Of a stretch of DNA of 64,000 nucleotides, positions 24,212 through 33,645 are shown piece by piece. The DNA is taken from assembly GCA_964606695.1 (NCBI GenBank), contig CAZSHG010000015.1, forward strand, positions 1 through 64,000. Direction: 5' to 3'. Origin of the DNA: CAZSHG01 sp964606695 [NCBI: uncultured bacterium] (lineage in GTDB: Bacteria; UBP14; UBA6098). The translations under genes were made by a program, and so were the position numbers. Numbering within the stretch: position 1 is the stretch's first letter; every line of letters begins with the position of its first letter. Under the pieces are notes generated by a model that was not told the origin of the DNA, searched no databases, and worked only from the letters and a program-made list of their open reading frames with translations.

Positions 24212-26857
24212 ATGGCAATAGAACTCGATAAGACATACGACCCAAAGGCCGCGGAAGGCAAATGGAATAAGTGGTGGAACGATGAGGGCTTTTTCAAACC
24301 CTCGGACGCCGAGAAAACCTACTCCATCGTGATTCCGCCGCCGAATGTTACCGATATTCTCCATGTAGGCCACGCGTTGAACAACCTGATTCAGGACGTT
24401 CTAATCCGCCGGGCGCGAATGAAGGGTTATTCGACTCTATGGCTTCCCGGCACAGACCATGCGGGCATCGCGACTCAGCATATGGTCGTGCAGGAACTCG
24501 CAAAAGAGGGCACGACCAAAGAGGAAATCGGCCGCGAGGAATTCGAGAAACGCCTCTGGCAGTGGAAAGAGACCAAGGGCGGACGGATCATCGACCAGCT
24601 TAAAGAGCTTGGATGCAGTTGCGATTGGTCCCGCGAGCGTTTTACCCTCGACGAAGGTTATGCCCGCGCGGTTCGTGAGGCTTTTGTGCGGCTCTACGAA
24701 GAGGGGCTTATTTATCGGGGCAAATACATCATCAACTGGTGCCCGAGCTGTAAAACCGCCCTCTCCGACGAGGAAGCCGAGCATCAGCCGGTCAAGGGCA
24801 AGCTCTGGTTTTTCAAATATCCGCTTGTTGACGGCGGTTTCATCGAATGCGCTACAACTCGCCCGGAGACAATGCTTGGGGATACCGCTATCGCCGTAAA
24901 CCCTGAGGATAAGCGATACAAAGATTATATCGGCAAAGATGTTCAGCATCCCTTCCTCGACAGGACTTTCAAAATCGTCGCCGACGACTATGTGGATATG
25001 ACCTTCGGAACCGGCGCGGTCAAAATCACTCCGGCTCACGACCCGAACGATTTCGAGATAGGCAAACGCCACGATTTGGATTTCATCAATATCCTCACCA
25101 TCGATGGCCGGATAAACGCTAACGGCGGGGTTTTCGAGGGCATGACTCGTTTCGAAGCTCGGGACGCGATAATTGCCGAGTGGGAAAAGCGGGGGCTTCT
25201 CGTGAATATCAAAGACCACGACCTCTCTGCGGGGCACTGCTACCGTTGCAATACCCTCGTCGAGCCGTATCTTTCCGACCAGTGGTTCCTGAAAATGAAA
25301 CCCCTCGCCGAACCTGCACTGGCAGTGGTTCGCAGGGGCAAATCCAAATTTTACAATGACCGATGGACGGGAGTTTATTACAACTGGCTCGAAAATATTC
25401 GCCCGTGGTGCCTCAGCAGACAGCTCTGGTGGGGGCATCGCATTCCAGTCTGGTATTGCGACGACTGCTCCGACGGCGAACCTATCGTCTTTCGCGATGA
25501 CCCTTCGGAGTGCCCGAAATGCGGCTCGACTAATATTCGTCAGGAAACCGACGTTCTCGATACGTGGTTCAGCTCTTGGCTGTGGCCCTTCGCCACAATG
25601 GGCTGGCCGGATATTGACGCTAATGACCTCAAACGTTTTTTCCCGACCGATGTCCTTTGCACGGCGAGCGAGATTATTTTCTTCTGGGTTGCTCGAATGG
25701 TAATGGCCTCCGAGCATTTCATGGGGGAGACGCCATTTCACAGCATCTACATTCACGGCACGGTTCGCGATTCTCAGGGGCGCAAGATGAGCAAGTCCCT
25801 GGGTAACGGAATCGACCCACTTAAGGTCATCGACGAATACGGGCGCGATGCCCTTCGCTACACTCTCCTCGCACAGGCCGGAGCAGGCCAGGATTTATTC
25901 ATCGATATGGACAGTTTCGCCACAGGCCGCAACTTCTGCAACAAGCTCTGGAATGCGGCAAGATTGGTTTTGAGCAATATACATGAAGAATTCAAGCGAG
26001 AAGAACTGCGAAATCCGCCCACCGGCAATCTGGTCGATAGGTGGATTTTATCCCGGCTTCAAAAAGCAAAAGAGAAGACGGAAAAAGCGTTGCGTATTTA
26101 TCGCCTCGATGAAGCCGTAGATACACTCTATCACTTCTTCTGGAGCGAATTCTGCGATATCTATCTCGAAGCCGTTAAACCGAGATTCGCGCGCAATGAC
26201 AGAGATGCCCAATTGGTTTCCTTTCACGTTCTCGAACAGACGCTTCGGCTCTGGCATCCCGTCATTCCTTTCGTAACCGAAGAAATCTGGCAGAAGCTGA
26301 AAGAACAGATTATAGATGGATTCAAAGCCGAAGCCTGTATTGTGGCGTCCTGGCCTGCAGTAATGCACGGTCTTATCGATGACGGCGCCGAAGTCGAATT
26401 CGATTATGTGAAAGACGTCGCCGCCGAATTGAGGAATATTAAAACTTCGTCCGGAATCGGCAACAAACAGGTGGGACAGGCCGTGATCGTTCCCGCGGAT
26501 AGTAGCCAGGAAAATGTTATCAATAAATATAGAACAATTATCGTAGCGCTTGGAAGGATAGGTTCCGTCGAGACTTCCGATAAACGTCCCGAGGGTGCTG
26601 TTGGCACGGCAATTGTTAATAATAGCCACGTTTATCTGCCCCTCGAGGGGCTGATCGACCTGGATGCCGAAAGGGCGCGACTTAAAAAAGAAATTTCGCG
26701 CCTGGAAGGTGTTTTATCCGGCTTGGATAATAAATTGGCTAATAAGCAGTTCCTCGATAACGCTCCTGAGGACGTTGTCGATGGGGCGCGGGCGCAACGC
26801 GCAAAGGTCGTATCTCAACTCGATTACATGCGCAAAGCCCTCGAAGAATTAGGATAA
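24212..26857 (+). CDS. valS: Valyl-tRNA synthetase
   Basis: 881 residues, the normal size for a bacterial ValRS. The class I signatures are HVGH (residues 51-54, in PPPNVTDILHVGH; most ValRS have Gly where Asp stands here) and KMSKS near residue 525. An editing (CP1) domain spans about 190-390, a zinc-type CxxC pair occurs in CDDCSDG/CPKCGS, and the C-terminal coiled coil (LDAERARLKKEISRLEGVL) is typical. It charges tRNA-Val with valine and deacylates Thr-tRNA-Val. The ATG lacks a strong ribosome site. The parvulin gene cluster begins 40 bases downstream, so they may share transcription. Confidence 0.97.
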   Translation: MAIELDKTYDPKAAEGKWNKWWNDEGFFKPSDAEKTYSIVIPPPNVTDILHVGHALNNLIQDVLIRRARMKGYSTLWLPGTDHAGIATQHMVVQELAKEGTTKEEIGREEFEKRLWQWKETKGGRIIDQLKELGCSCDWSRERFTLDEGYARAVREAFVRLYEEGLIYRGKYIINWCPSCKTALSDEEAEHQPVKGKLWFFKYPLVDGGFIECATTRPETMLGDTAIAVNPEDKRYKDYIGKDVQHPFLDRTFKIVADDYVDMTFGTGAVKITPAHDPNDFEIGKRHDLDFINILTIDGRINANGGVFEGMTRFEARDAIIAEWEKRGLLVNIKDHDLSAGHCYRCNTLVEPYLSDQWFLKMKPLAEPALAVVRRGKSKFYNDRWTGVYYNWLENIRPWCLSRQLWWGHRIPVWYCDDCSDGEPIVFRDDPSECPKCGSTNIRQETDVLDTWFSSWLWPFATMGWPDIDANDLKRFFPTDVLCTASEIIFFWVARMVMASEHFMGETPFHSIYIHGTVRDSQGRKMSKSLGNGIDPLKVIDEYGRDALRYTLLAQAGAGQDLFIDMDSFATGRNFCNKLWNAARLVLSNIHEEFKREELRNPPTGNLVDRWILSRLQKAKEKTEKALRIYRLDEAVDTLYHFFWSEFCDIYLEAVKPRFARNDRDAQLVSFHVLEQTLRLWHPVIPFVTEEIWQKLKEQIIDGFKAEACIVASWPAVMHGLIDDGAEVEFDYVKDVAAELRNIKTSSGIGNKQVGQAVIVPADSSQENVINKYRTIIVALGRIGSVETSDKRPEGAVGTAIVNNSHVYLPLEGLIDLDAERARLKKEISRLEGVLSGLDNKLANKQFLDNAPEDVVDGARAQRAKVVSQLDYMRKALEELG

Positions 26858-26897
26858 CTGATAATTGAATAATTTGATAAAACAAGGAGGAAACACA

Positions 26898-28601
26898 ATG
26901 AAAAGATCCATCATCGGGATAGTGTTCCTTGGGATCATTACGGCGATAGTATTTATCGGTTGCGGACAGGCACCCGAAAATGTCGTCGCCAGGGTGGGGA
27001 AAACCCAGATTACGACCGAGGAACTCGAAGAGAATGTCGAGATGCTTAAAGGGCGTTGGAAGAACGTTACGGATGCATACGATGGTAAATTAGCCACACT
27101 CGATAAAATGATCGAAAAAAACCTGATGCTCCTCGATGCCTACGACAGAGGGCTTGACAAGGACTCATCGGTCATCAAAGCTCTCGAACAGGGCGAAACG
27201 CGAAGGAAACTGATAGGCCTTTGGGAGAAGGAAATCGTAGAGAAAACGAAGGTTACCGACGAGGAACTCAAGGATCGTTACGACATGATGGGTTTCGAAT
27301 ACAACGCGGCACATATCCTCGTGAAAGATCATACGCTTGCCGAAGAACTCTACGACAGGTTACAGAAAGGCGAACCTTTCGCCGACCTCGCCAAGGAGTA
27401 TTCAGAGGATCCCGGTAGTGGAGCTAAAGGCGGCGATCTCGGTTGGTTCTCCGTTGGCCGAATGGTCAAAGAATTCGAGGAAACCGTTCTTTCTCTTAAA
27501 GACGACGAAATATCCGAACCGGTGGAAACGAGATTCGGATGGCATATTATTCAAAGAAAAGGTATTCGCGAACGCAAAGGAAGGAAACCCTTCGAGGAAG
27601 AAAAGGATATGCTCAGGCAAATGGTCGAACGCGAGAAACAGACCGCACGTATGGAAGAATACCTCGAGGGATTATATGAGACATATGATTTCGCCTATGA
27701 TGACGAAGTTATCGCCAAAGTCTCAGGTAGATACGTCAATCCCGAGGATCAGAGCAAAATGTCCATGGACGAAAAAGGCCTCGTTCTGGCGAAGTGGAAG
27801 GGAGGCGAATACACGGTAGGTCAACTCGATTCATTATATATGTCCCAACCGCCCTATCGAAGGCCGCCCATCGCGAACGAAGAACAGCTTCGTGATTTCG
27901 TCAAACAGGCCAGCCAGGAAAAACTCCTTATTGCGGAAACCGAACGTGTGAACATAGTTGAACACGAAAAGTATAAGGAGGCTTACAAAAAGGAACTCGA
28001 AGATGCCATGCTGAGACAGGTTCAGCAGGATATATACGCTGACGTCGAGGTAACCGACGAAGAAATGCAACAATACTACGAAGCGAATACGGACTCCTTC
28101 GTCGAACCGAAGACTATCGTAGCAAGAGAAATCCAGCTTAACACCGAAGCCGAGGCGAAAGACGTTGCCGAGGAAATCCGTGGCGGCGCGGATTTCATGG
28201 ATATTGCCGAAGAAAAATCCGAGCGGAAACATCTAAAGTCTCGCAATTGGGAACTGGAAATCACTCAGGCAAAATTCCCCGATTTCTTCGCGGCTATAGA
28301 AGCCGCAAAGATCGGAGATATCGTCGGACCGATTAATGACAGCAGAACGAAAAAATGGTCTGTGCTTAAAGTGGTGGACATCAGGGGACAATCTTCAATG
28401 GCATTTGAAAAAGTTAAAGGTAGAATAAAGAGCAAACTCGGTCGCGAAAAACGCGAAAAAACTATGGAAGAATTCCTGGAAAAAACCAGAACCCAATACA
28501 ACGTTAAGATATTTGAGGATAACGTTGCGGCAACAATCGATTCGGCTCATTACGAGGAAACCCCGAAATCGGAAACAGCCGCGAATATCCCAACTCCGTA
28601 A
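26898..28601 (+). CDS. PpiC-type peptidyl-prolyl isomerase lipoprotein
   Basis: 567 residues from the ATG at 26898, preceded by aaggagg; an in-frame start 33 bases upstream is unlikely. The lipobox VFIGCGQ puts a lipid-anchored Cys near residue 21. A SurA-like helical N-region is followed by a parvulin domain (~130-220: [10 protein letters not shown] ... [12 protein letters not shown] ... RFGWHIIQ), then a long helical part and a second, degenerate parvulin-like domain ([18 protein letters not shown]). Such proteins assist folding of outer-membrane and secreted proteins in the periplasm. It heads a cluster of three related genes, which fits the many exported beta-rich proteins nearby. Confidence 0.9.
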   Translation: MKRSIIGIVFLGIITAIVFIGCGQAPENVVARVGKTQITTEELEENVEMLKGRWKNVTDAYDGKLATLDKMIEKNLMLLDAYDRGLDKDSSVIKALEQGETRRKLIGLWEKEIVEKTKVTDEELKDRYDMMGFEYNAAHILVKDHTLAEELYDRLQKGEPFADLAKEYSEDPGSGAKGGDLGWFSVGRMVKEFEETVLSLKDDEISEPVETRFGWHIIQRKGIRERKGRKPFEEEKDMLRQMVEREKQTARMEEYLEGLYETYDFAYDDEVIAKVSGRYVNPEDQSKMSMDEKGLVLAKWKGGEYTVGQLDSLYMSQPPYRRPPIANEEQLRDFVKQASQEKLLIAETERVNIVEHEKYKEAYKKELEDAMLRQVQQDIYADVEVTDEEMQQYYEANTDSFVEPKTIVAREIQLNTEAEAKDVAEEIRGGADFMDIAEEKSERKHLKSRNWELEITQAKFPDFFAAIEAAKIGDIVGPINDSRTKKWSVLKVVDIRGQSSMAFEKVKGRIKSKLGREKREKTMEEFLEKTRTQYNVKIFEDNVAATIDSAHYEETPKSETAANIPTP

Positions 28602-28622
28602 TAACACGACGTAAACAAACTC

Positions 28623-28670
28623 GCCCGGCCGAAATGTCATCGATAAATTCGAATTGGCAATTGGCCGGGC
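28623..28670 (+). other. Intercistronic hairpin between two parvulin genes
   Basis: GCCCGGCC (28623-28630) and GGCCGGGC (28663-28670) are perfect inverted arms enclosing 32 bases, which contain a second small pair (gaattggc/caattgg). No T-run follows. It may be an RNA processing or stability element rather than a terminator. Confidence 0.5.
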
Positions 28671-28735
28671 ACATAAATAAATGCAATGGGCGTTTTATGA
28701 GTTAATACGTCGTTAATTATAAATTATAGAAGCTA

Positions 28736-29563
28736 ATGAACCGTTGGATGATATTGTTTGCCAGTTTCGCATTTATCCTGGTATCCGCTTGTGGCGGACG
28801 TGAAAGCGATAGGCCTATCGCTACTGCGGGAGAAGCGAAACTGACGGAAAAAGACCTGGATTATCTTCTGCCCGAAGGTTTTCAGGACGAAATGGCCGAT
28901 GAGGTTTTTCGTTTTATCGAGGACTGGGCGAAAGAGGAAATACTCGCCTCTGCCGCCGAAGATTTGGGTTTGCAGAAACAACCCGAAATCGCATATAGGC
29001 TCGAAGAAACGAGAAGAATGATACTCGCTTCGGCCTATGAAAGAGAGGTAATATCCAGTCGGATTGAAATCGATTCGACCGCGGTATATCAATATTATAT
29101 AGATAATCTCGACGATTTCGTGCGCCAGAGGGACGAGGTCAGATGCGCCCATATTATGGTCTCCGATTCGGTTGAAGCCCTTATTGTTGATAGTTTGTTG
29201 GATACGCTTGCTTTTGAAGAGGTTGCCCAACAATTTTCCCACGACCCTCAAAATATCGATATTGGCTATTTCGCCAAAGACGAAATGCACCCGAACATCG
29301 CTCGTATAGCATTTGAACTTCCAGAAGGGGAACATTCCGGGCCGATCCAAACCGAATTCGGTTATCACTTCATTAAACTAATTGATTACGCCTCCAAAGG
29401 CTCTACACGCGAATTTAACGATGTTCGCGAAACCCTCGAAGATATAATCGCCGAGAGGCAATTCAACGAGGTATATACAGCCGTCATGGATTCTCTTATT
29501 AGCGAAAAGCTATATATACTGGATAGTTCAGTAGCGTTAGAGAAAGTAAATTATGAGAAGTAA
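28736..29563 (+). CDS. Parvulin-like lipoprotein chaperone
   Basis: 275 residues. The signal sequence ends in a lipobox (FILVSACGG, Cys ~19). A short helical region is followed by a parvulin domain (~135-230: CAHIMVSDSVEAL ... DIGYFAKDEMHPN ... TEFGYHFIKLI). The tail is helical. It looks like a compact version of the upstream protein, probably anchored on the periplasmic face. Its last 11 bases overlap the next gene, so the two are translationally coupled. The ATG lacks a strong ribosome site. Whether the isomerase site is active cannot be judged; as in SurA, chaperone activity may be the main role. Confidence 0.85.
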   Translation: MNRWMILFASFAFILVSACGGRESDRPIATAGEAKLTEKDLDYLLPEGFQDEMADEVFRFIEDWAKEEILASAAEDLGLQKQPEIAYRLEETRRMILASAYEREVISSRIEIDSTAVYQYYIDNLDDFVRQRDEVRCAHIMVSDSVEALIVDSLLDTLAFEEVAQQFSHDPQNIDIGYFAKDEMHPNIARIAFELPEGEHSGPIQTEFGYHFIKLIDYASKGSTREFNDVRETLEDIIAERQFNEVYTAVMDSLISEKLYILDSSVALEKVNYEK

Positions 29564-30821
29564 AGCCTTAACTCTTTTGATAATAACATTTTGCGTAGCA
29601 TTCGCGCAAACAGAGCATTTTGAAGAACGGATACTTGCGGTCGTAGATGATAGGATAATAACCTCAAGCGAGGCAGAAGTAGCTTTAATGATGGAGGTCG
29701 GGGAATTACCGTCCGATTCGATGCAACTTATAGATTTGTTACGCACTAAAGTCGAGGACTTGATTGACGAGGAATTGATTTTAATTGCCGCGGAAAAGGA
29801 ATCGCTTCCCGTCGATGACGCGAGAGTCGAGGATATGTTTCGTTCGAGATGGGAATTGCTCACCGAGGGCTACGGCGGAGAACAGGCACTTGAAAATGCT
29901 CTGGAGAGTGAAGGATATACGGTGGATGAATTCCGAAGGAAAACACGTGAGCAAATAGAGGACTATTACCTTAAACAGATGTATGTCGAGAAGAACTTCG
30001 GCAGAATCCCGGTTACTGAATCCGAAGTTGACAGCTTTTATGAAATCTATCGCGACAGCCTGCCGCCGGCGACGGCTGAAATTAATATACAAAGTATCCT
30101 TATATATCTTGAACCCGACTCCTCGGCAATAAACAGGGCGTTGGAAATCCTCGAAGACGCGAAAAAACGTATAGTGTCGGGCGAAGATTTTGCCACTGTT
30201 TCGGCCGAAATCTCCGAGGATGAATTGACCGCACCTTCGGGTGGTAATTTGGGAACATACAACCGCGGCGATCTCACGCCCGCGCTCGATTCTCTCGCCT
30301 TTAGCCTTGGATACAATGAAATCGGTGGCCCCGTTAGAAGCCCGATGGGATATCATCTGATAAAAATCATCGAAAAAGGCGGCGGAAAGGTTACTATTGC
30401 ACATATTCTGGCAAAAGCACCTCTTACGAATGAATGGATGGAAATCCTCGCAGATATCGCCGATTCGATATATGCAATGGCAAAAGAAAATCCCGACCGA
30501 TTCGGAGAACTCGCGGATTACTTCGGGGATAAGGCCACGATTGAACTCGAGGACTTTGGATGGGTTCCTCTCGGCGCTATTCAGGGCGATTTCAAAACGG
30601 AAGTAGCGGGAGCCGGTGTTGGCGATGTTCTTGGTCCTTATGAAGTCGGCGACTATATCCAGATAATCAAGATAATCGACCGCCGCGAGGGCCGCCAGAG
30701 GACACTCGAAGAAGACCGCGCCCTTATGCGCGAGGGTGCACGACAGATGAAGATGCGGAATGCCATCGAGGAACATCTGGATAAACTCCGGGAGAATTAT
30801 TACATCGAAATAAGGATATAA
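29553..30821 (+). CDS. SurA-like periplasmic chaperone
   Basis: 422 residues. A signal peptide (MRSKALTLLIITFCVAFAQ) is followed by a SurA N-terminal domain (ILAVVDDRIITSSEAEVAL, the typical SurA opening), a parvulin domain (~175-275: ILIYLEPDSSAI ... GGNLGTYNRGDLTP ... SPMGYHLIKI) and a second, degenerate parvulin region with the C-terminal SurA helix. SurA escorts unfolded outer-membrane proteins to the BAM complex. It overlaps the preceding gene and is followed two bases later by yjbQ. Three parvulin proteins in a row is a notable investment in envelope folding. Confidence 0.9.
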   Translation: MRSKALTLLIITFCVAFAQTEHFEERILAVVDDRIITSSEAEVALMMEVGELPSDSMQLIDLLRTKVEDLIDEELILIAAEKESLPVDDARVEDMFRSRWELLTEGYGGEQALENALESEGYTVDEFRRKTREQIEDYYLKQMYVEKNFGRIPVTESEVDSFYEIYRDSLPPATAEINIQSILIYLEPDSSAINRALEILEDAKKRIVSGEDFATVSAEISEDELTAPSGGNLGTYNRGDLTPALDSLAFSLGYNEIGGPVRSPMGYHLIKIIEKGGGKVTIAHILAKAPLTNEWMEILADIADSIYAMAKENPDRFGELADYFGDKATIELEDFGWVPLGAIQGDFKTEVAGAGVGDVLGPYEVGDYIQIIKIIDRREGRQRTLEEDRALMREGARQMKMRNAIEEHLDKLRENYYIEIRI

Positions 30822-30823
30822 AT

Positions 30824-31228
30824 ATGATGGAATTCAACATAAAAACGCCCGAACGCAATTGCACACTGGATATAACCTCGCAGATACGAAAAACAATCGA
30901 CGAGGTTAACTTAAAAGAAGGCGCGGTCCTTGTTTACGTCCCCCATACTACGGCGGCAGTTACTATTAATGAGGGAGCCGACCCGGACGTCCAGAGGGAT
31001 ATCCTGGAGAAACTGAGTAACCTTGTTCCACATCGTGGCGATTATAAGCACATGGAAGGCAATTCCGACGCGCATATCAAATCGACTCTGGTAGGCGTGG
31101 ACAGATATATTCCCGTGCATAATTCGTCTCTGGTTCTCGGCACATGGCAGAAGGTCTTCTTCTGCGAATTCGATGGCCCACGCACGCGCAGATTTTGCAT
31201 AGTTTCTATATTTAGAGAAGAAAATTGA
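30824..31228 (+). CDS. yjbQ: YjbQ family protein (UPF0047)
   Basis: 134 residues, close to the family norm. The signature elements are present: HTTAAVTINEGADPDV, HMEGNSDAHIKS and the end LVLGTWQKVFFCEFDGPR. The family folds as a small alpha/beta protein, and some members were reported to have weak thiamine-phosphate synthase activity; the true role is unsettled. The start codon used is the first of two adjacent ATGs. The stop overlaps a possible TTG start of the next gene, so the chain from the parvulins through yjbQ is probably one transcript. Confidence 0.92.
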   Translation: MMEFNIKTPERNCTLDITSQIRKTIDEVNLKEGAVLVYVPHTTAAVTINEGADPDVQRDILEKLSNLVPHRGDYKHMEGNSDAHIKSTLVGVDRYIPVHNSSLVLGTWQKVFFCEFDGPRTRRFCIVSIFREEN

Positions 31229-31239
31229 GTCGAGTAAAA

Positions 31240-31839
31240 ATGACAATTCTCTTTTTGTTATCTGCGGCGATATTTTGTGTGGCTTTCAAGCCGGCTCCGC
31301 CACCGGGCACACCGTCTTTCATAGTCGAACCGATTCCTCAAATCCAAAATCTGCATATAGACTGTTTTGTTATCGAGGATAGGTTACAGGTCGCGTTTCT
31401 CTCTTCCGTTTTTCTACCCGAAAATGTCGATATGATAACTCTTTCGCCAAATTGGCCGATGGATTCACTCCCATTATTCGTAATAATTAATTCCGGAGAG
31501 AACCAATATGAACTGCTCCCCGGCAAGGATTTGGAAATCGAAATGACGGCAGACGATTTTGTTCTCAGGCTCACCTACGAGATCGGTATCGAACTCCCCG
31601 TTAGCGGGCCGCCAGGCCCCTGGAAATACGCCCGTAATTTCGCTTTCTATCCCCCTTTCCTCGACCGGGACGGGAATATCCTGCAACCGGACAATTGCAG
31701 GATCCGCTTTATGCTCCCCGAGGAAATCCAGCCGACTACCTGCACCGATAAGCTGGAGCGTTCCGATACAGTCGAATCTTTTCTGTCCTGGGAATATTAT
31801 GGCGAGCTTGACGATGATATCTGCCGTTTTAGCGAATAA
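31240..31839 (+). CDS. Secreted protein of unknown function
   Basis: 199 residues from the ATG at 31240; a TTG at 31225 overlapping the yjbQ stop would add five residues and could couple translation. The signal peptide is MTILFLLSAAIFCVAF, with mature start KPAPPPGTPSF. The rest is a small beta-rich domain (RLQVAFLSSVFLPENVDMIT) without cysteine pairs or a sorting tail. No family was recognised. Its place at the end of the parvulin operon suggests an envelope role, possibly as a client or partner of those chaperones. Confidence 0.65.
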   Translation: MTILFLLSAAIFCVAFKPAPPPGTPSFIVEPIPQIQNLHIDCFVIEDRLQVAFLSSVFLPENVDMITLSPNWPMDSLPLFVIINSGENQYELLPGKDLEIEMTADDFVLRLTYEIGIELPVSGPPGPWKYARNFAFYPPFLDRDGNILQPDNCRIRFMLPEEIQPTTCTDKLERSDTVESFLSWEYYGELDDDICRFSE

Positions 31840-32033
31840 CCCATGCCAACCGGCGCGATTTTTTGCATCCAATTTCACATCTCGAACCGAATCCACGTGA
31901 CCAGAAGAAATCTCTGTAAACGGACTATCTATAGATTAATCTTATTTCACTCGTCCGGGAAAATTCCCCCTTTCATAGCTGGCAAAACTCTTGTATAGGA
32001 GAAAAAGAAAAATATATCGATTGATCGATAAAC

Positions 32034-32061
32034 CCTTTCGTGTTTTTTTCGTCGAAAGGAG
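32034..32061 (+). promoter_or_regulatory. Hairpin covering the sigma-factor ribosome site
   Basis: CCTTTCG (32034-32040) pairs with CGAAAGG (32053-32059), which includes most of the Shine-Dalgarno aaaggag (32055-32061) of the ECF sigma gene. The folded form would hide the ribosome site. A second palindrome, ATCGATtgATCGAT, lies just upstream (about 32016-32029). Confidence 0.5.
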
Positions 32062-32070
32062 TGAGAGCAG

Positions 32071-32601
32071 ATGGTAAACGAAACCGAAATAATAAAACGA
32101 GCAAAGGATGGCGATCAGGAAGCCATGTCAATTTTAATCGAAGATAACCAGAAGAACGTTTTCGCGCTTGCTTATCGAATGACTGGCAACCGCGACGACG
32201 CTCTGGATATCACTCAGGATACCTTCATAAAAGCCATCCGCGGAATAAAGCGTTTTCGCGGCGACTCGAAGATATCGACCTGGCTCTATACGATAACCTC
32301 CAATCTCGCGAAAGACCATCTTCGTAAACACGGCAGAATCGACCTGGTTAGCCTGGAGGAAAGCTGGCTGAAAGCCGGCACCGACTCGCCTTTCGAAAAA
32401 ACTTCCGATCGCGAACGGGCGGGGCTTGTCAAAAGGGCAATAACAGCGCTTCCGCCGAACATGAGAGCCGCTTTTATTCTGCGTTACGAAAAGGACCTTC
32501 CAATAGCCGAAATCGCGGATATTCTCGGTAAATCGGAGGGCACTATAAAGGCGCAGATATTCCAGGCAAAGGATAAAATTCGTGCATTATTGGATAAGTA
32601 G
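32071..32601 (+). CDS. ECF-type RNA polymerase sigma factor
   Basis: 176 residues with the two-domain layout of group 4 sigma factors. Sigma-2 spans ~10-90 (AYRMTGNRDDALDITQDTFI ... STWLYTITSNLAKDHLRK) and sigma-4 spans ~115-172 (LPPNMRAAFILRYEKDLPIA, then AEIADILGKSEGTIKAQIF as the helix-turn-helix). It redirects RNA polymerase to stress promoters. The ribosome site aaaggag is strong but inside a hairpin. It is followed eight bases later by its likely anti-sigma factor and then by two Spy-like periplasmic proteins, the pattern of an envelope or metal-stress system. Confidence 0.95.
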   Translation: MVNETEIIKRAKDGDQEAMSILIEDNQKNVFALAYRMTGNRDDALDITQDTFIKAIRGIKRFRGDSKISTWLYTITSNLAKDHLRKHGRIDLVSLEESWLKAGTDSPFEKTSDRERAGLVKRAITALPPNMRAAFILRYEKDLPIAEIADILGKSEGTIKAQIFQAKDKIRALLDK

Positions 32602-32609
32602 GTGAAATT

Positions 32610-33107
32610 ATGAATAACAACAAAAATATCGACGACGAAATCAAAGCTTTTCTCTCCAACGACCCGGTTCCCGAACTGGATGATTGGGAAGTTAAAGTCC
32701 TTACTCAAAGGGTTCTGGCAAGATCGAAAAAGCGTAAGCCTTTCACCATCTTCGGCTTCAAGCCGGCGTGGGGGATAGGTGTAGCCGCCGTAGCGATGCT
32801 TTTCCTTTTCGCGCTAAAGATCGCTCCGCCGGACTTACATCCTCAAACACAAGCTTATACCGAGTTCTCCGACGATACATTGCCCGAAGATATGCTCTAC
32901 GATGCTATATCCAATGGCGAAATCGAAGAAGGAACCGTGATAGCCGGTTTCGTGGAAGTCGATGAACAAGAAATCGAAGAAATCTATTATACATATTCAG
33001 ATAACGAAATAGACGCCGCTGTAGAGATGCTATCGGATGAAGAGGCGGAAAACGTCCTCCGATATATCTCCGATATGGATTATACTGGCGGCGAGGAGGT
33101 GTTATAA
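32610..33107 (+). CDS. Predicted single-span anti-sigma factor
   Basis: 165 residues. The cytoplasmic N-terminus (1-50) contains a short helical region (IDDEIKAFLSNDPVPELDDW), one membrane helix covers ~53-73 (PAWGIGVAAVAMLFLFAL), and an acidic periplasmic part rich in E, D and Y follows (EVDEQEIEEIYYTYSDN). No zinc-binding HxxxCxxC motif is seen, so it is not a ZAS-type anti-sigma. Position directly after the sigma gene and topology support the role. Its stop shares a base with the start of the next gene (TAATG). The periplasmic domain probably senses envelope stress with the Spy-like proteins. Confidence 0.75.
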   Translation: MNNNKNIDDEIKAFLSNDPVPELDDWEVKVLTQRVLARSKKRKPFTIFGFKPAWGIGVAAVAMLFLFALKIAPPDLHPQTQAYTEFSDDTLPEDMLYDAISNGEIEEGTVIAGFVEVDEQEIEEIYYTYSDNEIDAAVEMLSDEEAENVLRYISDMDYTGGEEVL

Positions 33108-33619
33108 TGAAAAAATATATCACTACACTGCTAATTGTAATTTTCGCGGCTACTGTTTTCGCGCAGGAACATCCGCCGATGCACTCAGAAGGCATGCCCT
33201 GGGGCCCCGGCGGAAACAAAAACCAGCTTCGTGAGAGATTGGAAATGATCAAAATGTGGAAATTGGTCGAGATGTTAGAGCTTACGCCGGAACAATCGAC
33301 CGTTTTCTTCCCCATTTATAACGCTCACGAAAAAACTCTCGAAGAACTGCGCGAAAACCAGCGTAATCTTCTGCAAGAGCTCGAAATAGAGGTTTCTGCC
33401 GAGGATCTGGACGAGAAAACCGTAAACGGGATAATCGACTCGATAGTTACTCTGAAAACACGTCAGTGTGAGAGCCAGCTCGAGTTTTACGACCAGGTTT
33501 CTCAAGTCCTGACTACACGGCAACAGGCTATGTTGGCTCTTTTCGAGAAGCGATTTGCAGAGGAAGTCAAGAAAATTATCGAAGCGGGAAAAGCCCACGG
33601 ATTTCCGGGGCCGAGATAA
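33107..33619 (+). CDS. Spy/CpxP-like periplasmic protein
   Basis: 170 residues. A signal peptide (MKKYITTLLIVIFAATVFAQ) precedes a His/Met/Gly-rich start (EHPPMHSEGMPWGPGG) and a long helical hairpin. One LTPEQ-type motif (LELTPEQSTVFFPIY, ~65) is in the usual place. A single cysteine is present. Proteins of this heavy-metal-resistor/CpxP/Spy group bind metals or unfolded proteins in the periplasm and often report to the sigma or kinase system encoded beside them. It starts on the last base of the anti-sigma gene, so it is translationally coupled. Confidence 0.8.
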   Translation: MKKYITTLLIVIFAATVFAQEHPPMHSEGMPWGPGGNKNQLRERLEMIKMWKLVEMLELTPEQSTVFFPIYNAHEKTLEELRENQRNLLQELEIEVSAEDLDEKTVNGIIDSIVTLKTRQCESQLEFYDQVSQVLTTRQQAMLALFEKRFAEEVKKIIEAGKAHGFPGPR

Positions 33620-33645
33620 ACTAAAACCAAATCAGAGGAGAAAAA

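Noticed and set aside
24437-25756. A 439-codon minus-strand frame inside valS
   Set aside because: Antisense of the synthetase, whose motifs are intact on the plus strand.
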